From Lachancea kluyveri NRRL Y-12651 (lineage: Eukaryota > Ascomycota > Saccharomycetes > Saccharomycetales > Saccharomycetaceae): 64,000 nt of DNA. Below are positions 11,095 to 21,777 of this stretch, piece by piece (position 1 is the first letter of the stretch; each line of letters begins with the position of its first letter). The translations under genes and the position numbers were made by a program. The stretch lies in assembly GCA_000149225.2 (NCBI GenBank), contig CM000688.1, forward strand, positions 930,001 to 994,000, read 5' to 3'. The notes below the pieces were generated by a model. The model saw only the letters and a program-made list of their open reading frames with translations, did no database searches and was not told where the DNA came from.

Positions 11095-13756
11095 AAATCA
11101 TCTTTGCTTGGTGTACATGGCCAGGCTTCCTCCTAGTCATCCATAGTAAGCGGTTTAGAAAATGACATGGGCCCAATTTGAGCGCAAATTGGGCTGATCT
11201 CCACCAGCGTTGGTGGGAAATGGAGACCTTTTCAAGAGAAGGAAGGAAGGAAGGAAGGAAAGAGAGTACACACAGCCTCAGCTTTCTCCATTAACCCTCG
11301 CTCGTTTTGCTACTGGTTTATATACCTACACCCTCAAATGGGGGAGCGGGCCTCAGTTGATCGTAGTTCTTTCAATGCTACATACTTAGCGAGGCTTGCC
11401 TCACGCCCTCATCACCCTCCAACGGCTGATGTTCTTTTGTCCTCTGGTCTACGTAGGCGCTGGCGTCTTGTGACACTCACGTGTGTATACTACTTGTCTC
11501 GTTTACCGCTTCACATCAATCAGTTGATGAAATGGCCCTAAAGATATATAAACAGGCATTGGCCTTGCGTCGTTTCCATTTTGTGTCCCTGGACACTGCA
11601 CTGTCCCGCACCTTGTTGCAAGGTGGCCCTCCTTTCGATGCACAACCGCATCCAGTCCTGTATAAACGTAAATCTCGTATACACGCTGCCACTCAGCATC
11701 CACTAAACTCCGTTGTCCAGTGTACGGGTGTTCACTGCCTCTCACATGCCTCTCCCCCCTTCATCGTAAAGCCCACACCACAGGCAGCCAGGTAGCGCGT
11801 TTCATCCAGACACCGCGCATGAAGATGCGTGGGCCGCATGGTCAGCCCTTACGGGATCCATTCCGCGGATAAACTAGAAACGTGCACATGCTACGTGTCT
11901 TTCTTGGCTGTACGGGTCATCTAGCCGTGTGTATTTTTTCCGAGATTATCGTAAAGTGGTGAGATTTTGTAGCTTTCGTGGGCACGCTGTGGACACGTAG
12001 TCGAAAATAGACGCCCTGGGGCTGGGAACGAGCCATTTCGATGCAGAAGAGGAAGGAAATCATTAATTTGCTCGTTGGGTTATTTTCCATCGTGCTCCAG
12101 AGTATTTACCTGAAACGGGTGTTGTGGGTGTCCAGTGTGTCTCTGTTTCCGCTTCCTTTGTCCTTGAGAGATTATTTGCACCTGGATTATATTGTTCCGA
12201 GAGCGTTCACTTCTTATCGCGCGCTGAGTGTTTTCTAAGGTCTTTTGAGGCTAGTTCTCTTTCACCTTGGAAAACACCCTGTTTTTTTTTTTTTTTTTTT
12301 TTTTTGATTATTGTAGAAATGTCGCTACACCCCTTATCTCTCGTCTTGCTTCCGGGTACCTGATCTGTATCTGCAGCCGACTCTTAAGCGTGTTAGCCGC
12401 ACCAATTTTTCTTTTATTTGGTCACTCGCAGCAAATCACACACACTACTACTGCAACCCGAGTTCTGTACATCGAACTGTTTGTGCATTGGCTGAAAAAA
12501 ATAGTTCCTGTAGCGTCTCTGTAGAACAGTAAAATCATCGTACGCAGGGAGGGAGTTGCGGTTTACGTTGTTTATACTGTTCGCCTTGAAACAAACAACA
12601 TAATTATACTTTCTGCAACTTTTGGTAATCTACAAGATAGAGACTGAGTTTCACTATCGGCAGTCTCTTTGGTTACCGATACGTCCTGCTATACTTTCAG
12701 CTGACCTCCCCGATGCCCTTTTTTCCCTCTCCCAACGAAAACATTCATCCTGATCAATCGTATACTCGACACCCAAACATTTTGGAGATATCTGCTTGGG
12801 AATCAAGGTATCCGTAACCCCTTAAAGAGTAATAGTCGTCTTTCGAAAAGACACCCCTGTGCAGTATCTATCACGCTTACGCGTTACGATTATGATTGTA
12901 GGTCTTGACGTGATTTGGCGTGTGATATTCTTTTCAGCAGTGTATTTTTTGCTGCGTCTGTGACGGTGCAACAGCTTCAATAATAACAGCATTACCACGT
13001 GTCGTATGGAGCATTTACAAGAGAAAAAAAAGGGGTTTGGAGTCGATGCTTGTGCTGCTGTAAAACAACAAGACTGGATGTACACGATTCGGATCCAAGA
13101 ACCCTGCGTTCTTTCAGAAGTTAGTGAAAACAGGTGCCATGCTTGAAGGTAAGGAAGGAAAAAAGAATAAAAATACGGGCAAGAAAGTGTCATCGCGCAT
13201 ATAATTTTGCTGACCTGTCGTCCTCTTGGAAAGTGACACACTGTCACAGTTGGTTACGGTCTCCTTTTAGGCATTGTGTTCGTTCACGCAAGAAACATCC
13301 GCACGATCAAAAGATGTCGCCTTCCTTAATTCAGTTCTTTACAAGGTCTTGCGCTGCTAGTACAAGAGACCAATGCTGATTAAAAAAAAATGCTGCGTAC
13401 AACGGCAATTACCAAACTACTGAGACTTAAGCAGCAGATCTGCGGATGTCTGTACAGAACTACACAAATATAGTAGAGAGACAGCCCGGACTTCCAGTTC
13501 CTGAAATCGTCGGGAGGTATCAAAGAAGATCCGTATGATATGATACGATGCCGTTCCCAGAGAAGAAAAACAAGTAGAATGGAATGTTAAGCAGAGAGAT
13601 CAAAAGAACCCCATCGCGAATCCATATTACCAACGATATAGCAGATATTTTTGGACGTCCGCTAGCAAGACAAAGATAATGGCTTGTTTATATTTGGACT
13701 AGTGTGCACCATTCCAAAACTGTTTTATCGCCGACTTTTATCTTCTCAATTATAGA
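10410..13756. other. 3.3 kb gene-free region between TYE7 and REV1
   Basis: The two flanking genes diverge from this unusually long gap. No open frame in it looks like a protein. It contains CACGTG E-boxes at 11478-11483 and 12996-13001, a T29 run at 11062-11090, a T24 run at 12282-12305, a GGAA tetranucleotide repeat at about 11238-11260, and two adjacent perfect hairpins at 11171-11216. TATA-like sequences occur near 11319 and 11540. The part from about 11330 to 12060 is visibly richer in G+C than the surroundings (35 of 60 bases in the row starting at 11761). It may be a long TYE7 promoter or hold a noncoding RNA. I could not match it to RNase P, RNase MRP, SRP, telomerase or spliceosomal RNAs. 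Confidence 0.45.
11171..11216. repeat. Two adjacent perfect inverted repeats (hairpins)
   Basis: The first hairpin has 10-base arms, GCCCAATTTG at 11171-11180 and CAAATTGGGC at 11185-11194, around a 4-base loop. Six bases later a second has 6-base arms, CCACCA at 11201-11206 and TGGTGG at 11211-11216, also around a 4-base loop. They could be RNA stem-loops or palindromic protein sites. Confidence 0.8.
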
Positions 13757-16700
13757 ATGGACAACAGCTACAACCATTTAGCCGAGCTACTATCGGAATC
13801 CAGCCCACAGAAGACCTTGAGTGAAGCGGGGGAAATAACAGACAGTTGTAAAGGTGGTACAGCTTGTCAAGTTTCCGGAAAAGTTGAAAAACAACGGGTT
13901 GTCGATTCTCCCTTGAAACGGTATGGGGAACGCAATGTTGAAAAATCTCACGCTAGCCATTTTCTCTCCACCTTGGACGACGACTCGCTGATTGATTTCG
14001 TCAACAGGTTGTCTCGGAAGCGTGATGGTCTAAGACAACAGGAGATATCCGGTGACAATCAGAGAGCAGCATCCGATGGAAAGTCGCAAGACACTGGAGG
14101 TATCTTGGAAATTTTGGAAACCACTCAGGATGATGTTCACCATGGTACAATCCTGTCGTCGCAAAAATCTGTTGATGTTTCTTTGGATGTTATTGCACGA
14201 CACGGGAATGAGATTGAACAGGCTTCTTCGTTCAGTTCGCTGAAGCAATCACCCAAAGGTTCGCTAGTCTTAGCTTCTTCGCCTGGAAGAAGCCCTGAGT
14301 ATTATGATAGGGATGAGTTGGATCAACATGATAAACAAACAGATACTGCTTCCGCAAGGCTAGAAACCTCTAAGTTACTTTTACAAGATCAAATATCGGG
14401 CTCAAGTGGGAATGATGAGGGCGCCAATTTGAATTATAATTTTGGTGATTATGGCACGTACTTCAAAGATAAACGAAACTTACAGCAAAGAAAGGACGAG
14501 CAGATGAAAGAGTATTATGAAAAAAATCTCAACGAGGGTAGAGCTTTCCCTCCTATTTTCAAAAACTGTGCAATCTACATCAACGGTTATACCAAACCAG
14601 ACAGGCTACAGTTGCATCGGAAAATTGTGCTTCATGGAGGCAAATTTCTACACTACATGGGTTCCAAAAGGAGTGTGACACATATCGTGGCTAGCAATTT
14701 AACTGCAAAAAAAAGGATTGAGTTTGAAAATTCAAAAGTTGTCACGCCAGAATGGATCATTAATTCGATCGAAGCCGGAAAGCTACTTGCTTGGCAGGAC
14801 TATGCGCTAATACAAAATGACTACAAACAACCTAAGCTTCCAATTCTGATTCGGAATGCTGATAGGGAAAATGGTCTTGGCGATATGGATTGCAAGAATC
14901 CCAATTTTTTGGAAAACTTTTTTGCCAAATCCAGATTTCACCAACTCTCAAGTTGGAAAGCCGAGCTTAGAGCAAATTTTGTTAACAAATTTATCGAAAA
15001 CACAGAGTTCAACCCGCCCCGGAACTCGATTCCAATAATGTTCCATGTGGATTTCGACTGTTTTTTTGCAACCGTATCGGCAATGAGTAGTGGCTGTTAC
15101 AGCTTGGATAAAGATCCTATTGCAGTTTCACACGGTGTGAATAGTTCGGATATTGCTAGCTGCAACTATGTCGCGAGGTCATTTGGTGTTAGAAATGGAA
15201 TGTGGGTTTCTCAAGCAAAAAAAATGTGTCCCGATCTGATCTGCCTCCCATATGACTTCCCACAATATGAAGCAAAATCAAACATTTTCTACAAAACTCT
15301 GTCTGAAGCAAACGTGTTTGATTTGATCTTACCGATTTCAATCGACGAAGCTGTATGCATTAAGTACAAAGACAAGGATATGGACGAAGTAGACCTCCAG
15401 ATTGAATGTGGAGAGATATGCCATCTCGTCATGGGCGATATCAAGACTGCTACAAAAGGATGTACTGTGAGTATAGGTTGTGGTTACAGCATGGTGGTTG
15501 CAAGGCTAGCGCTAAAAAAGAGCAAGCCTAACGGATTCTCTATAGGGCTATACAAGGATCAGGAAAAGCTGGATAGTTTTGTTTTTGACTTTGCACTAAG
15601 AGACTTACCAGGCATTGGCCGTTCCATCATCGACAAGGTCCAGGAGCAGGTCCCTGGCATGGCCACCGAAACCAAGATAGGAATACTACAGCAGAAGTCT
15701 ACTGCAGATCTATTAATTTCCAAACTTGGCCACAAGACTGGCAATAAGCTCTTCTCATTTATTCATGGTAGGGATGATGAAGAAAATATAAAGATTTTAA
15801 AAAATCCCAAGGATTACTTTGCCAGGAAGTCTATCTCTGTCGATATCAATTGGGGGATACGCTTTGATAACATTTACCAAATTGACTTGTTCGTGGATAG
15901 GGTGTGTGAGAATTTGACAACTCGAATCAAGGAATTGGGTTTCATTTCTGCTCATGTTGTGTTAAAAATAATGAGACGAAGCAAAGATGCTCCAACCGAG
16001 CCGGCCAAGTACCTTGGCATGGGGAAGTGTGAATCCTTCAGCAAAAGCTCTAGGCTCGGTGTAGCAACCGATGACATGGGTGTAATAGCTACAGAAGTCA
16101 AGAGCTCGTTTAGAATGTTGGGATGTCCGCCAAAGGACTTGAGGGGCTTATCTGTACAGCTATTGAAGTTGGAAAAAAGGAAAGATGATCGTAAACAAGC
16201 CAGACTACCATTCAAGCAACTAAAAAATGAAGTACCTGAGCCACAGACACCTGCTGACGTCTTGTCTCAACCCCCACCTGGAGTAGACCCATCTGTTTAC
16301 TACTCACTTCCGTTTGAATTGAGACAGGAAGTCAAAAGCGAATTTTTAAAAAGAAGCATTGAATTTCCACAGAAACTTATTCAAAATGTGCCTCGATCCA
16401 ATTCTCCGGATAAAAATCATTGGAAAAAGTTTTCTAAATTGCCCAACAGGACAAAAGATGAATTACCTAGCTCGTTAGATGAAGAGTTTCTAGCCAATCT
16501 ACCGTCTCAACTTAAAAGAGAAATAATTTCAGAACATCTAATCATTAAAAAAACAAATTCCACTAGTCTCAAAATTTTGAAAAGGAAAGAATCTGCAAAA
16601 ATCTTAGGAGCTCAAAATCCGCCATTCAAAGGTTGGAACTCTCTTTTTGAACCAGTAAAGTTTCAAAATTTTAACAGACCGAAAGAGATATTAAGTTTAG

Positions 16701-16984
16701 TACGTCAATGGATAAGCGAAACTATAGTATCAGGTCCCCATCGAGACGATATGGCTATGTTCGATAATTACCTCAAAGCCCTTTCTGATGCGGAAAAGAC
16801 CCATTTCATTCTCAGCATTTCGGAAACCGTTTCGCAACAGTTAGACCTGCATTCTAAATCCGATAAAGTAAGCCAACTGGGCCATCAAGAATGGGAGGAG
16901 TATCTTCTTCGTAAGATAATTCCAACGTTAAATAGAAGTGCGTCAAGCCAAGGACGCGCACTAGATATCATCTTTGATCTGTAG
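13757..16984 (+). CDS. REV1: Translesion DNA polymerase Rev1 (deoxycytidyl transferase)
   Basis: Rev1 is a Y-family polymerase that inserts dCMP opposite damaged bases and scaffolds DNA polymerase zeta in the nucleus. The 1075-residue protein (985 in S. cerevisiae) has a long Ser-rich N-terminus and then a BRCT domain at about 261-351. The catalytic core shows the metal-binding motif HVDFDCFFA near 430 and SIDEA near 528. Two ubiquitin-binding motifs with the LPxxL core follow, YSLPFELRQEV near 849 and ANLPSQLKREI near 913. A helical C-terminal domain that binds Rev7 and other polymerases ends the protein. The ATG at 13757 is the first in frame. REV1 between TYE7 and PYK matches chromosome XV. 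The extra length lies mainly N-terminal to the BRCT domain. Confidence 0.96.
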   Translation: MDNSYNHLAELLSESSPQKTLSEAGEITDSCKGGTACQVSGKVEKQRVVDSPLKRYGERNVEKSHASHFLSTLDDDSLIDFVNRLSRKRDGLRQQEISGDNQRAASDGKSQDTGGILEILETTQDDVHHGTILSSQKSVDVSLDVIARHGNEIEQASSFSSLKQSPKGSLVLASSPGRSPEYYDRDELDQHDKQTDTASARLETSKLLLQDQISGSSGNDEGANLNYNFGDYGTYFKDKRNLQQRKDEQMKEYYEKNLNEGRAFPPIFKNCAIYINGYTKPDRLQLHRKIVLHGGKFLHYMGSKRSVTHIVASNLTAKKRIEFENSKVVTPEWIINSIEAGKLLAWQDYALIQNDYKQPKLPILIRNADRENGLGDMDCKNPNFLENFFAKSRFHQLSSWKAELRANFVNKFIENTEFNPPRNSIPIMFHVDFDCFFATVSAMSSGCYSLDKDPIAVSHGVNSSDIASCNYVARSFGVRNGMWVSQAKKMCPDLICLPYDFPQYEAKSNIFYKTLSEANVFDLILPISIDEAVCIKYKDKDMDEVDLQIECGEICHLVMGDIKTATKGCTVSIGCGYSMVVARLALKKSKPNGFSIGLYKDQEKLDSFVFDFALRDLPGIGRSIIDKVQEQVPGMATETKIGILQQKSTADLLISKLGHKTGNKLFSFIHGRDDEENIKILKNPKDYFARKSISVDINWGIRFDNIYQIDLFVDRVCENLTTRIKELGFISAHVVLKIMRRSKDAPTEPAKYLGMGKCESFSKSSRLGVATDDMGVIATEVKSSFRMLGCPPKDLRGLSVQLLKLEKRKDDRKQARLPFKQLKNEVPEPQTPADVLSQPPPGVDPSVYYSLPFELRQEVKSEFLKRSIEFPQKLIQNVPRSNSPDKNHWKKFSKLPNRTKDELPSSLDEEFLANLPSQLKREIISEHLIIKKTNSTSLKILKRKESAKILGAQNPPFKGWNSLFEPVKFQNFNRPKEILSLVRQWISETIVSGPHRDDMAMFDNYLKALSDAEKTHFILSISETVSQQLDLHSKSDKVSQLGHQEWEEYLLRKIIPTLNRSASSQGRALDIIFDL

Positions 16985-17187
16985 ACAGATAAAAAAACAC
17001 AAAACAAGAGAAAAAAAATGTAAAAAATCTATCAAAGCACTACACCCCACAAGTACCTCTAAAGAGGCAAAGGAGAGGGGAGGGGAATTGGGCTTAAAAA
17101 TGTTTTACCTTTGTATAAATTTTATGAAATTGTACACATTATCATGAAAGAAAAAGGGGTCATGTCACAGAAAAACTAGAGATCCGT
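16985..17187. other. Convergent 3' gap between REV1 and pyruvate kinase
   Basis: This short AT-rich gap carries A-runs and holds both 3' ends. No gene is seen. Confidence 0.5.
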
Positions 17188-18693
17188 TTAGACGGTCAAG
17201 ACACGCAAAGTGTTAGAGTGACCAACACCAGCAGCGAAACCTTGGATAGTGACAATGGTGTCACCTTCCTTCAACATACCGAATTCCTTGGCCTTGGCAA
17301 TACCGAAGTTCAAACGGCTTTCAACATCCTTGGTCCATTCGGATTCAGTGTCAGATTCGTAGACGAATGGGAAGACACCTCTGTACAAGTGAGAGAATCT
17401 AGCAGCTCTTGGGTTTCTGGTAACCATAACAATTGGAACGTTTGGCTTGTATTTGGAGACCAATCTTGGGGTGTCACCGGTGGTAGACAAGACAATGATA
17501 GCCTTGGCCTTTTGTTCGAAAACAGAAGAGACAGCGGCGGCAGCGATGGTTTCAGTGGTAGAAGTTGGCTTTGGAGTGAAGTTTCTCAAGTCGTCGTAAG
17601 TGGCGACGTATGGGATAGCTTGTTCAGCAATCAAAGCGGTTTCAGCCATGATGGTAACGGCGTTAATTGGGTAGTTACCCTTAGCGGTTTCACCAGACAA
17701 CATGACACAGTCAGCACCGTCCAAAACAGCGTTACCGACATCGGAAACTTCAGCTCTGGTTGGTCTTGGGTTGTAAGTCATAGATTCCAACATTTGGGTG
17801 GCACAGATAACTGGCTTACCGGCCAAGTTACACTTAGCAATCAACTTCTTTTGGACAGCGAAAACTTGTGGAGCTGGGATTTCGATACCCAAGTCACCTC
17901 TGGCAACCATGACACCGTCAGTAACCTTCAAGATTTCGTCAAAGTTGTTAACACCTTGTTGGTTTTCAATCTTGACAATGATCTTGACGTCCTTACCGTC
18001 TTCACCCAAAACTTCTCTGATGGTCAAAACATCTTGAGCGGTTCTGATGAAAGAAGCGAAGACCATGTGGACACCGTTCTTGACACCGAATCTCAAGTCA
18101 GACTTGTCCTTTTCGGACAAAGCTGGCAAGTCGACATCGGTACCTGGCAAGTTAACACCCTTGTGGGAGCAGATCTTACCAGCGTTCAAGGACTTAACCT
18201 TCAAAGTTTGTTCGTCAACGACTTCCAAAACTTCGAAAGACAAGACACCGTCATCAACGTAGATGATCTTACCCTTTTCGATAACCTTGGTGATGTTCTT
18301 GTAGTCAATGTACATAACCTTGTCATCACAAGCCTTGGCGTATTTGTCGTCAATGGAGAAGATCATTTCGTGGTTTGGTGGGATTGGGTAGTCGACTTCG
18401 TTAGTGGTGGTACCAGTTCTGATTTCTGGACCCTTGGTGTCCAAAGCAATAGCCAATGGTCTACCTGGATATAGCTCTTCAGACTTTCTAGCGTTGTCAA
18501 TGACAGATTGGTGGTATTCGTAAGAACCGTGAGAGAAGTTCATACGAACAATGTTCAAACCAGCCTTTCTCAAGGCAACCAAGGTTTCTGGGTTGTTGGT
18601 CTTTGGACCAATGGTACCGATGATAGAGGTTCTTCTCAAGTTAGCACCGGTTTCAGTTTGCAATTCAGTTAACCAACCTAGTCTAGATTCCAT
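17188..18693 (-). CDS. CDC19: Pyruvate kinase
   Basis: The enzyme converts phosphoenolpyruvate and ADP to pyruvate and ATP, the last step of glycolysis, in the cytosol. The 501-residue protein has the usual length and the active-site signature [14 protein letters not shown] near 237-250, the [13 protein letters not shown] segment, and the allosteric C-domain. The PKA-type site LRRTS (Ser23) at the N-terminus is kept. Codon use is strongly biased, as for a highly expressed glycolytic gene. Its position between REV1 and PUT4 is that of PYK2, but the sequence and codon bias resemble Cdc19, as expected if this lineage has one unduplicated gene. The ATG at 18691-18693 is followed by MESRLG. The long frames on the opposite strand are caused by codon bias. 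Confidence 0.95.
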   Translation of the reverse strand: MESRLGWLTELQTETGANLRRTSIIGTIGPKTNNPETLVALRKAGLNIVRMNFSHGSYEYHQSVIDNARKSEELYPGRPLAIALDTKGPEIRTGTTTNEVDYPIPPNHEMIFSIDDKYAKACDDKVMYIDYKNITKVIEKGKIIYVDDGVLSFEVLEVVDEQTLKVKSLNAGKICSHKGVNLPGTDVDLPALSEKDKSDLRFGVKNGVHMVFASFIRTAQDVLTIREVLGEDGKDVKIIVKIENQQGVNNFDEILKVTDGVMVARGDLGIEIPAPQVFAVQKKLIAKCNLAGKPVICATQMLESMTYNPRPTRAEVSDVGNAVLDGADCVMLSGETAKGNYPINAVTIMAETALIAEQAIPYVATYDDLRNFTPKPTSTTETIAAAAVSSVFEQKAKAIIVLSTTGDTPRLVSKYKPNVPIVMVTRNPRAARFSHLYRGVFPFVYESDTESEWTKDVESRLNFGIAKAKEFGMLKEGDTIVTIQGFAAGVGHSNTLRVLTV

Positions 18694-18807
18694 TTTTATA
18701 GTAGTTTGTGTTTGCAGTAAAGATTACTTGGTTCAAGAAAAAAAAAGAGATTAAAACAAGAGATACATGTAAAAAGAATTGGAGGAAGAATCCGAATTTT
18801 TGCTCTG

Positions 18808-18815
18808 TATATATA
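18808..18815 (-). promoter_or_regulatory. TATA box of pyruvate kinase
   Basis: TATATATA lies about 115 bases upstream of the pyruvate kinase ATG, in the usual window for a TATA-dependent, highly expressed yeast gene. Confidence 0.6.
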
Positions 18816-19151
18816 GGATACTGCTCCAGTGTCATTCAACAACAACTTGTGGCCCACCAAATTAACTGTGCAGGCCATCACATCATGGCAATATATCACC
18901 CAACGTCAGTTTTTTTTTCTTTTTCTTTTTTTTTTTTTTTTTTTTTTTTCCTTTCCTTCTTTCTTTTGCCCAGAGAAGCACGCGAAGCCGCGGCGAAAAA
19001 CTGGAAGTTCAAGAAAGAAGCCAACATCCAGGCTTCTTATTTCCTCTCGTGGTGCGCAAACAGCAAGAAAGCGGATCTTGCCATTTTTTTTTGGCTGCGT
19101 CGGCATAAAAGGCGCAAGGCGGAAGCCGTCGGCGTACGTATAAAACTATAT

Positions 19152-19202
19152 GGAAGCCGCTTCCCAAACAGCCATTACGGTGGGTGGGTGCTCAGTCACG
19201 TG
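19152..19202 (-). promoter_or_regulatory. Rap1-Gcr1 type glycolytic UAS with E-box
   Basis: On the minus strand 19079+100 to 19191 (19179-19191) reads GCACCCACCCACC, an exact match to the Rap1 consensus RMACCCANNCAYY. Two Gcr1 core boxes (CTTCC in either orientation) lie at 19152-19156 and 19160-19164, and a CACGTG box, the Tye7 site class, at 19197-19202. Rap1 flanked by CTTCC boxes is the known layout of glycolytic activating sequences. It lies about 480 bases upstream of the pyruvate kinase ATG. Further GGAAG cores lie near 19001 and 19121. Confidence 0.65.
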
Positions 19203-19899
19203 TACGCATCCTTATCCATTTCGTTACGTAATTTATTATCTCGTTTGGAAACAGACCACACTGGTCGTCGTATGAAATTATGTAATGTAGTGGTTCCCTT
19301 GGAAGTGGAACGTCCTGAATGGGGGGGTGGGAGAGCTGATGTTTGATGGCAGTTGTTAGAAAGATGCTCGGGCCCTCTTCCGTTAGATTAGCGGAGGACA
19401 ATTACAGCTCTTATCGCCTTTTCTGCTGTTATTTTCCCACCGGATCCCGCTTTATTGGATTTGTGGAAGGATGGTAGATGACTTGGAGGCTCTGAACCAC
19501 GCAAGTGCTTTATTTCGTTTCTGCCTTTATAATTGTGCCATTGAAGAAACACCTTAGCATTCAGATGTGCTACGGTATACGGACGTAACGAGTACTTCAA
19601 GATACGTTTGCAGCTGAATCTAGGTCGAGGTCACGTGAGTGTACACGTGCTTCCTCCGCCTCTCAAGCTTTGGCCTTGGCTTGCACTTTCGTATGCGGCG
19701 AGAAACATGGCTACAAGGTCAATACCAACCACCCTGTAAGAATACACACTGCGAACCAAAATTAAAGTAGAATATGATATAATAGACTAGAAGTTGAATA
19801 ATATAACAGAATAAAGTAGAATATGATAGTATGAAATAGAGTGACACGGGAAGAAATCAACCGCAACCCACGGGGCCCGCTGGTGATAAAAAATCAGCT

Positions 19900-21618
19900 T
19901 CATAACAACCATTCCATAAATTTGCCCCCGGCTGTAGTAGGAACGATTCTCTTTTCGTCACATTCTTTGGACTCCTCTTCGATCTCCTTTAAGCCAGTGG
20001 TGACGTCGATTTCTGGAACAGGAATAGCCCACGTCTTCCATGTCCTGGTCCAGAGTTTGTGACCAATCCATAGCACAAGGAAAATCGGTAAAGTGACATA
20101 GGCTGCAATGAAGTCTGACACGTTCCAGTTTGCTGGAATAAAAATAGCGTAACCATTGGTCAAACAGATGACGCTGACGGCAATGATGAAAAACCATGTG
20201 CCGTATGGCTGGAAGGGCGTTTTGAATGGAACGCGCTCATACAAGTTTTGGAAGAAGATAGCCTTTCTGAATCTCAAGTAGGCAATACCAATACATATCC
20301 ATCCGATAAAACCAGAGATAGTGGAGATGTTGGAAAACCAAGTAAACACGTCTGCAGTAGATGAGGAAACGTTCAAGTAGGCAATGCAAGACAAAAGAGA
20401 AGTAAGGGCGACTGCAGCATAAGGCACACCGAATCTGTTCACCCTGCCCAAAATCTTTGGCGCAAAGCCCTCTTGGGACATGGACAACAGAGATCTGGAT
20501 GCTGCAAACATAAAAGAGTTACCAGAAGACCAAGCAGAGGATAGAATACAGACGTTGATGATGTGAGGCAAAACTTTGATACCGGCGTTTTGGATACCAA
20601 TCACAAATGGAGAAGAGCCAGCACCAGGCTTACCCTGATCCAATGCAGTGGACAACGTCTTGTCGTTGTAGGCAACGATACAGCCAATTGCAAGCGAAGA
20701 GGAAACGTAGAAAAAGATCAAACGGTAGACGAAACGACGAGAAGCCTTTTGGATGTTTCTTCTAGCATCTTGAGCTTCTGCAGACGTCAGAGCCACCAAT
20801 TCGGGACCCAAGATAAATGCGAAACCACCTTTGATCACACCGGTCCAGATGTCCAAAAACCTACCGGTGTTGCCACTTGTGATATGGTAGGCAAAAGCAC
20901 CAGGCTTCTGCCAGTACCTGAAACCAAGTCTGTCATGGTGTGGACCACCGCCCCAAAACAAAATGAAGGAGACAAATAGCAACCCCAAGATACACAGGAT
21001 TTTCATGGAAGCAAACCAAAACTCACTCTCACCGTAGAACTTGACCGCACAGAAGTTAAGCAGCACAACGACACCCAAAAAGATTGTAATCCAAGCACCC
21101 TTGGGTACGGCAGTGGTCCAATATTGCACGACACCTGAAGCAGCAGTACACTCTGCAGCCACCAGGATAACATAACAGTAGTAATAGTTCCAACCGGTAG
21201 CAAAGCCCAAAGAAGGGTCGACGTAACGAGTGACCAGTTTGGAAATGGAACCACCCGACGAAGAACCGTCACCAGGAAGATAACACACCATTTCACCCAA
21301 AGCGTTCATAACCGGGTAGATGATCACCGATATGATACAGTAAGAGGTAAATAGACCGGCAGGCCCACATGCATGTAGAGTAGATGAAGTACCGACGAAT
21401 AAACCCGTACCGATACAACCACCTAGAGCAATCAATTGGATGTGACGAGACTTTAAACCTTTTTTTAAGGTGTGATCACCCTGTGGGGCATCGGAAGAAG
21501 AGACTTTGGGACCCGATATCTGAGAGTAAGATTCGATATCGATCTCGTATACTTGGCCTGTTTGCTTGTCTGTCACGGTAGTTTCACCAGCATCCTTCAG
21601 ATCCTGTAAACCAGACAT
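19900..21618 (-). CDS. PUT4: Proline-specific amino acid permease
   Basis: This plasma-membrane permease of the fungal YAT family imports proline, and in S. cerevisiae also alanine, glycine and GABA, by proton symport. The 572-residue protein (627 in S. cerevisiae, with a longer N-terminus) has a cytosolic N-tail and the family signature from HIQLIALGGCIGTGLFVG onward. Twelve predicted membrane segments follow, with conserved blocks such as GFATGWNYYYCYVILVAAE and AGSSPFVIGIQNAGIKVLPH. The C-tail EIDVTTGLKEIEEES is close to that of Put4. The ATG at 21616-21618 is the first in frame. Its position between pyruvate kinase and CIN1 matches PUT4. Upstream GATAAG sites suggest nitrogen catabolite control. 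Confidence 0.93.
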   Translation of the reverse strand: MSGLQDLKDAGETTVTDKQTGQVYEIDIESYSQISGPKVSSSDAPQGDHTLKKGLKSRHIQLIALGGCIGTGLFVGTSSTLHACGPAGLFTSYCIISVIIYPVMNALGEMVCYLPGDGSSSGGSISKLVTRYVDPSLGFATGWNYYYCYVILVAAECTAASGVVQYWTTAVPKGAWITIFLGVVVLLNFCAVKFYGESEFWFASMKILCILGLLFVSFILFWGGGPHHDRLGFRYWQKPGAFAYHITSGNTGRFLDIWTGVIKGGFAFILGPELVALTSAEAQDARRNIQKASRRFVYRLIFFYVSSSLAIGCIVAYNDKTLSTALDQGKPGAGSSPFVIGIQNAGIKVLPHIINVCILSSAWSSGNSFMFAASRSLLSMSQEGFAPKILGRVNRFGVPYAAVALTSLLSCIAYLNVSSSTADVFTWFSNISTISGFIGWICIGIAYLRFRKAIFFQNLYERVPFKTPFQPYGTWFFIIAVSVICLTNGYAIFIPANWNVSDFIAAYVTLPIFLVLWIGHKLWTRTWKTWAIPVPEIDVTTGLKEIEEESKECDEKRIVPTTAGGKFMEWLL

Positions 21619-21746
21619 GATTGTTTAAAGAAAAATAATGGTTTGATTGGTAAAAGGAAGCTGAAGCGTAGAGTGAGTGAGGCTACGATAAGACAGAAGA
21701 GACTGAACAAGAAACGAGAAATGGATTCTAAACCTGTTGTATTTAT

Positions 21747-21777
<31 letters not shown>

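Larger units (their letters stand above)
18694..19899. other. Pyruvate kinase upstream region
   Basis: These 1.2 kb separate PUT4 (3' side) from pyruvate kinase (5' side). Besides the TATA box and UAS listed separately, the region holds a T-rich tract at about 18910-18949 and two more CACGTG boxes at 19632-19637 and 19644-19649, 12 bases apart. A 17-base direct repeat (TAAAGTAGAATATGATA) occurs at 19763-19779 and 19812-19828. No coding frame is credible; the 212-residue plus-strand frame at 18708-19346 runs through homopolymer sequence. Confidence 0.55.

Noticed and set aside
10410-13756. A known structural RNA (RNase P, MRP, SRP, U snRNA or telomerase RNA) in the long gap
   Set aside because: I could not find the conserved core sequences of any of these. 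A covariance search would be decisive.
17218-18474. 418-codon open frame on the plus strand opposite pyruvate kinase
   Set aside because: Strong codon bias of the highly expressed kinase gene leaves the antisense frame open. The translation has no known domain and no homolog.
18708-19346. 212-codon plus-strand frame upstream of pyruvate kinase
   Set aside because: It runs through a long T tract (poly-Phe) and promoter elements and has no family resemblance.
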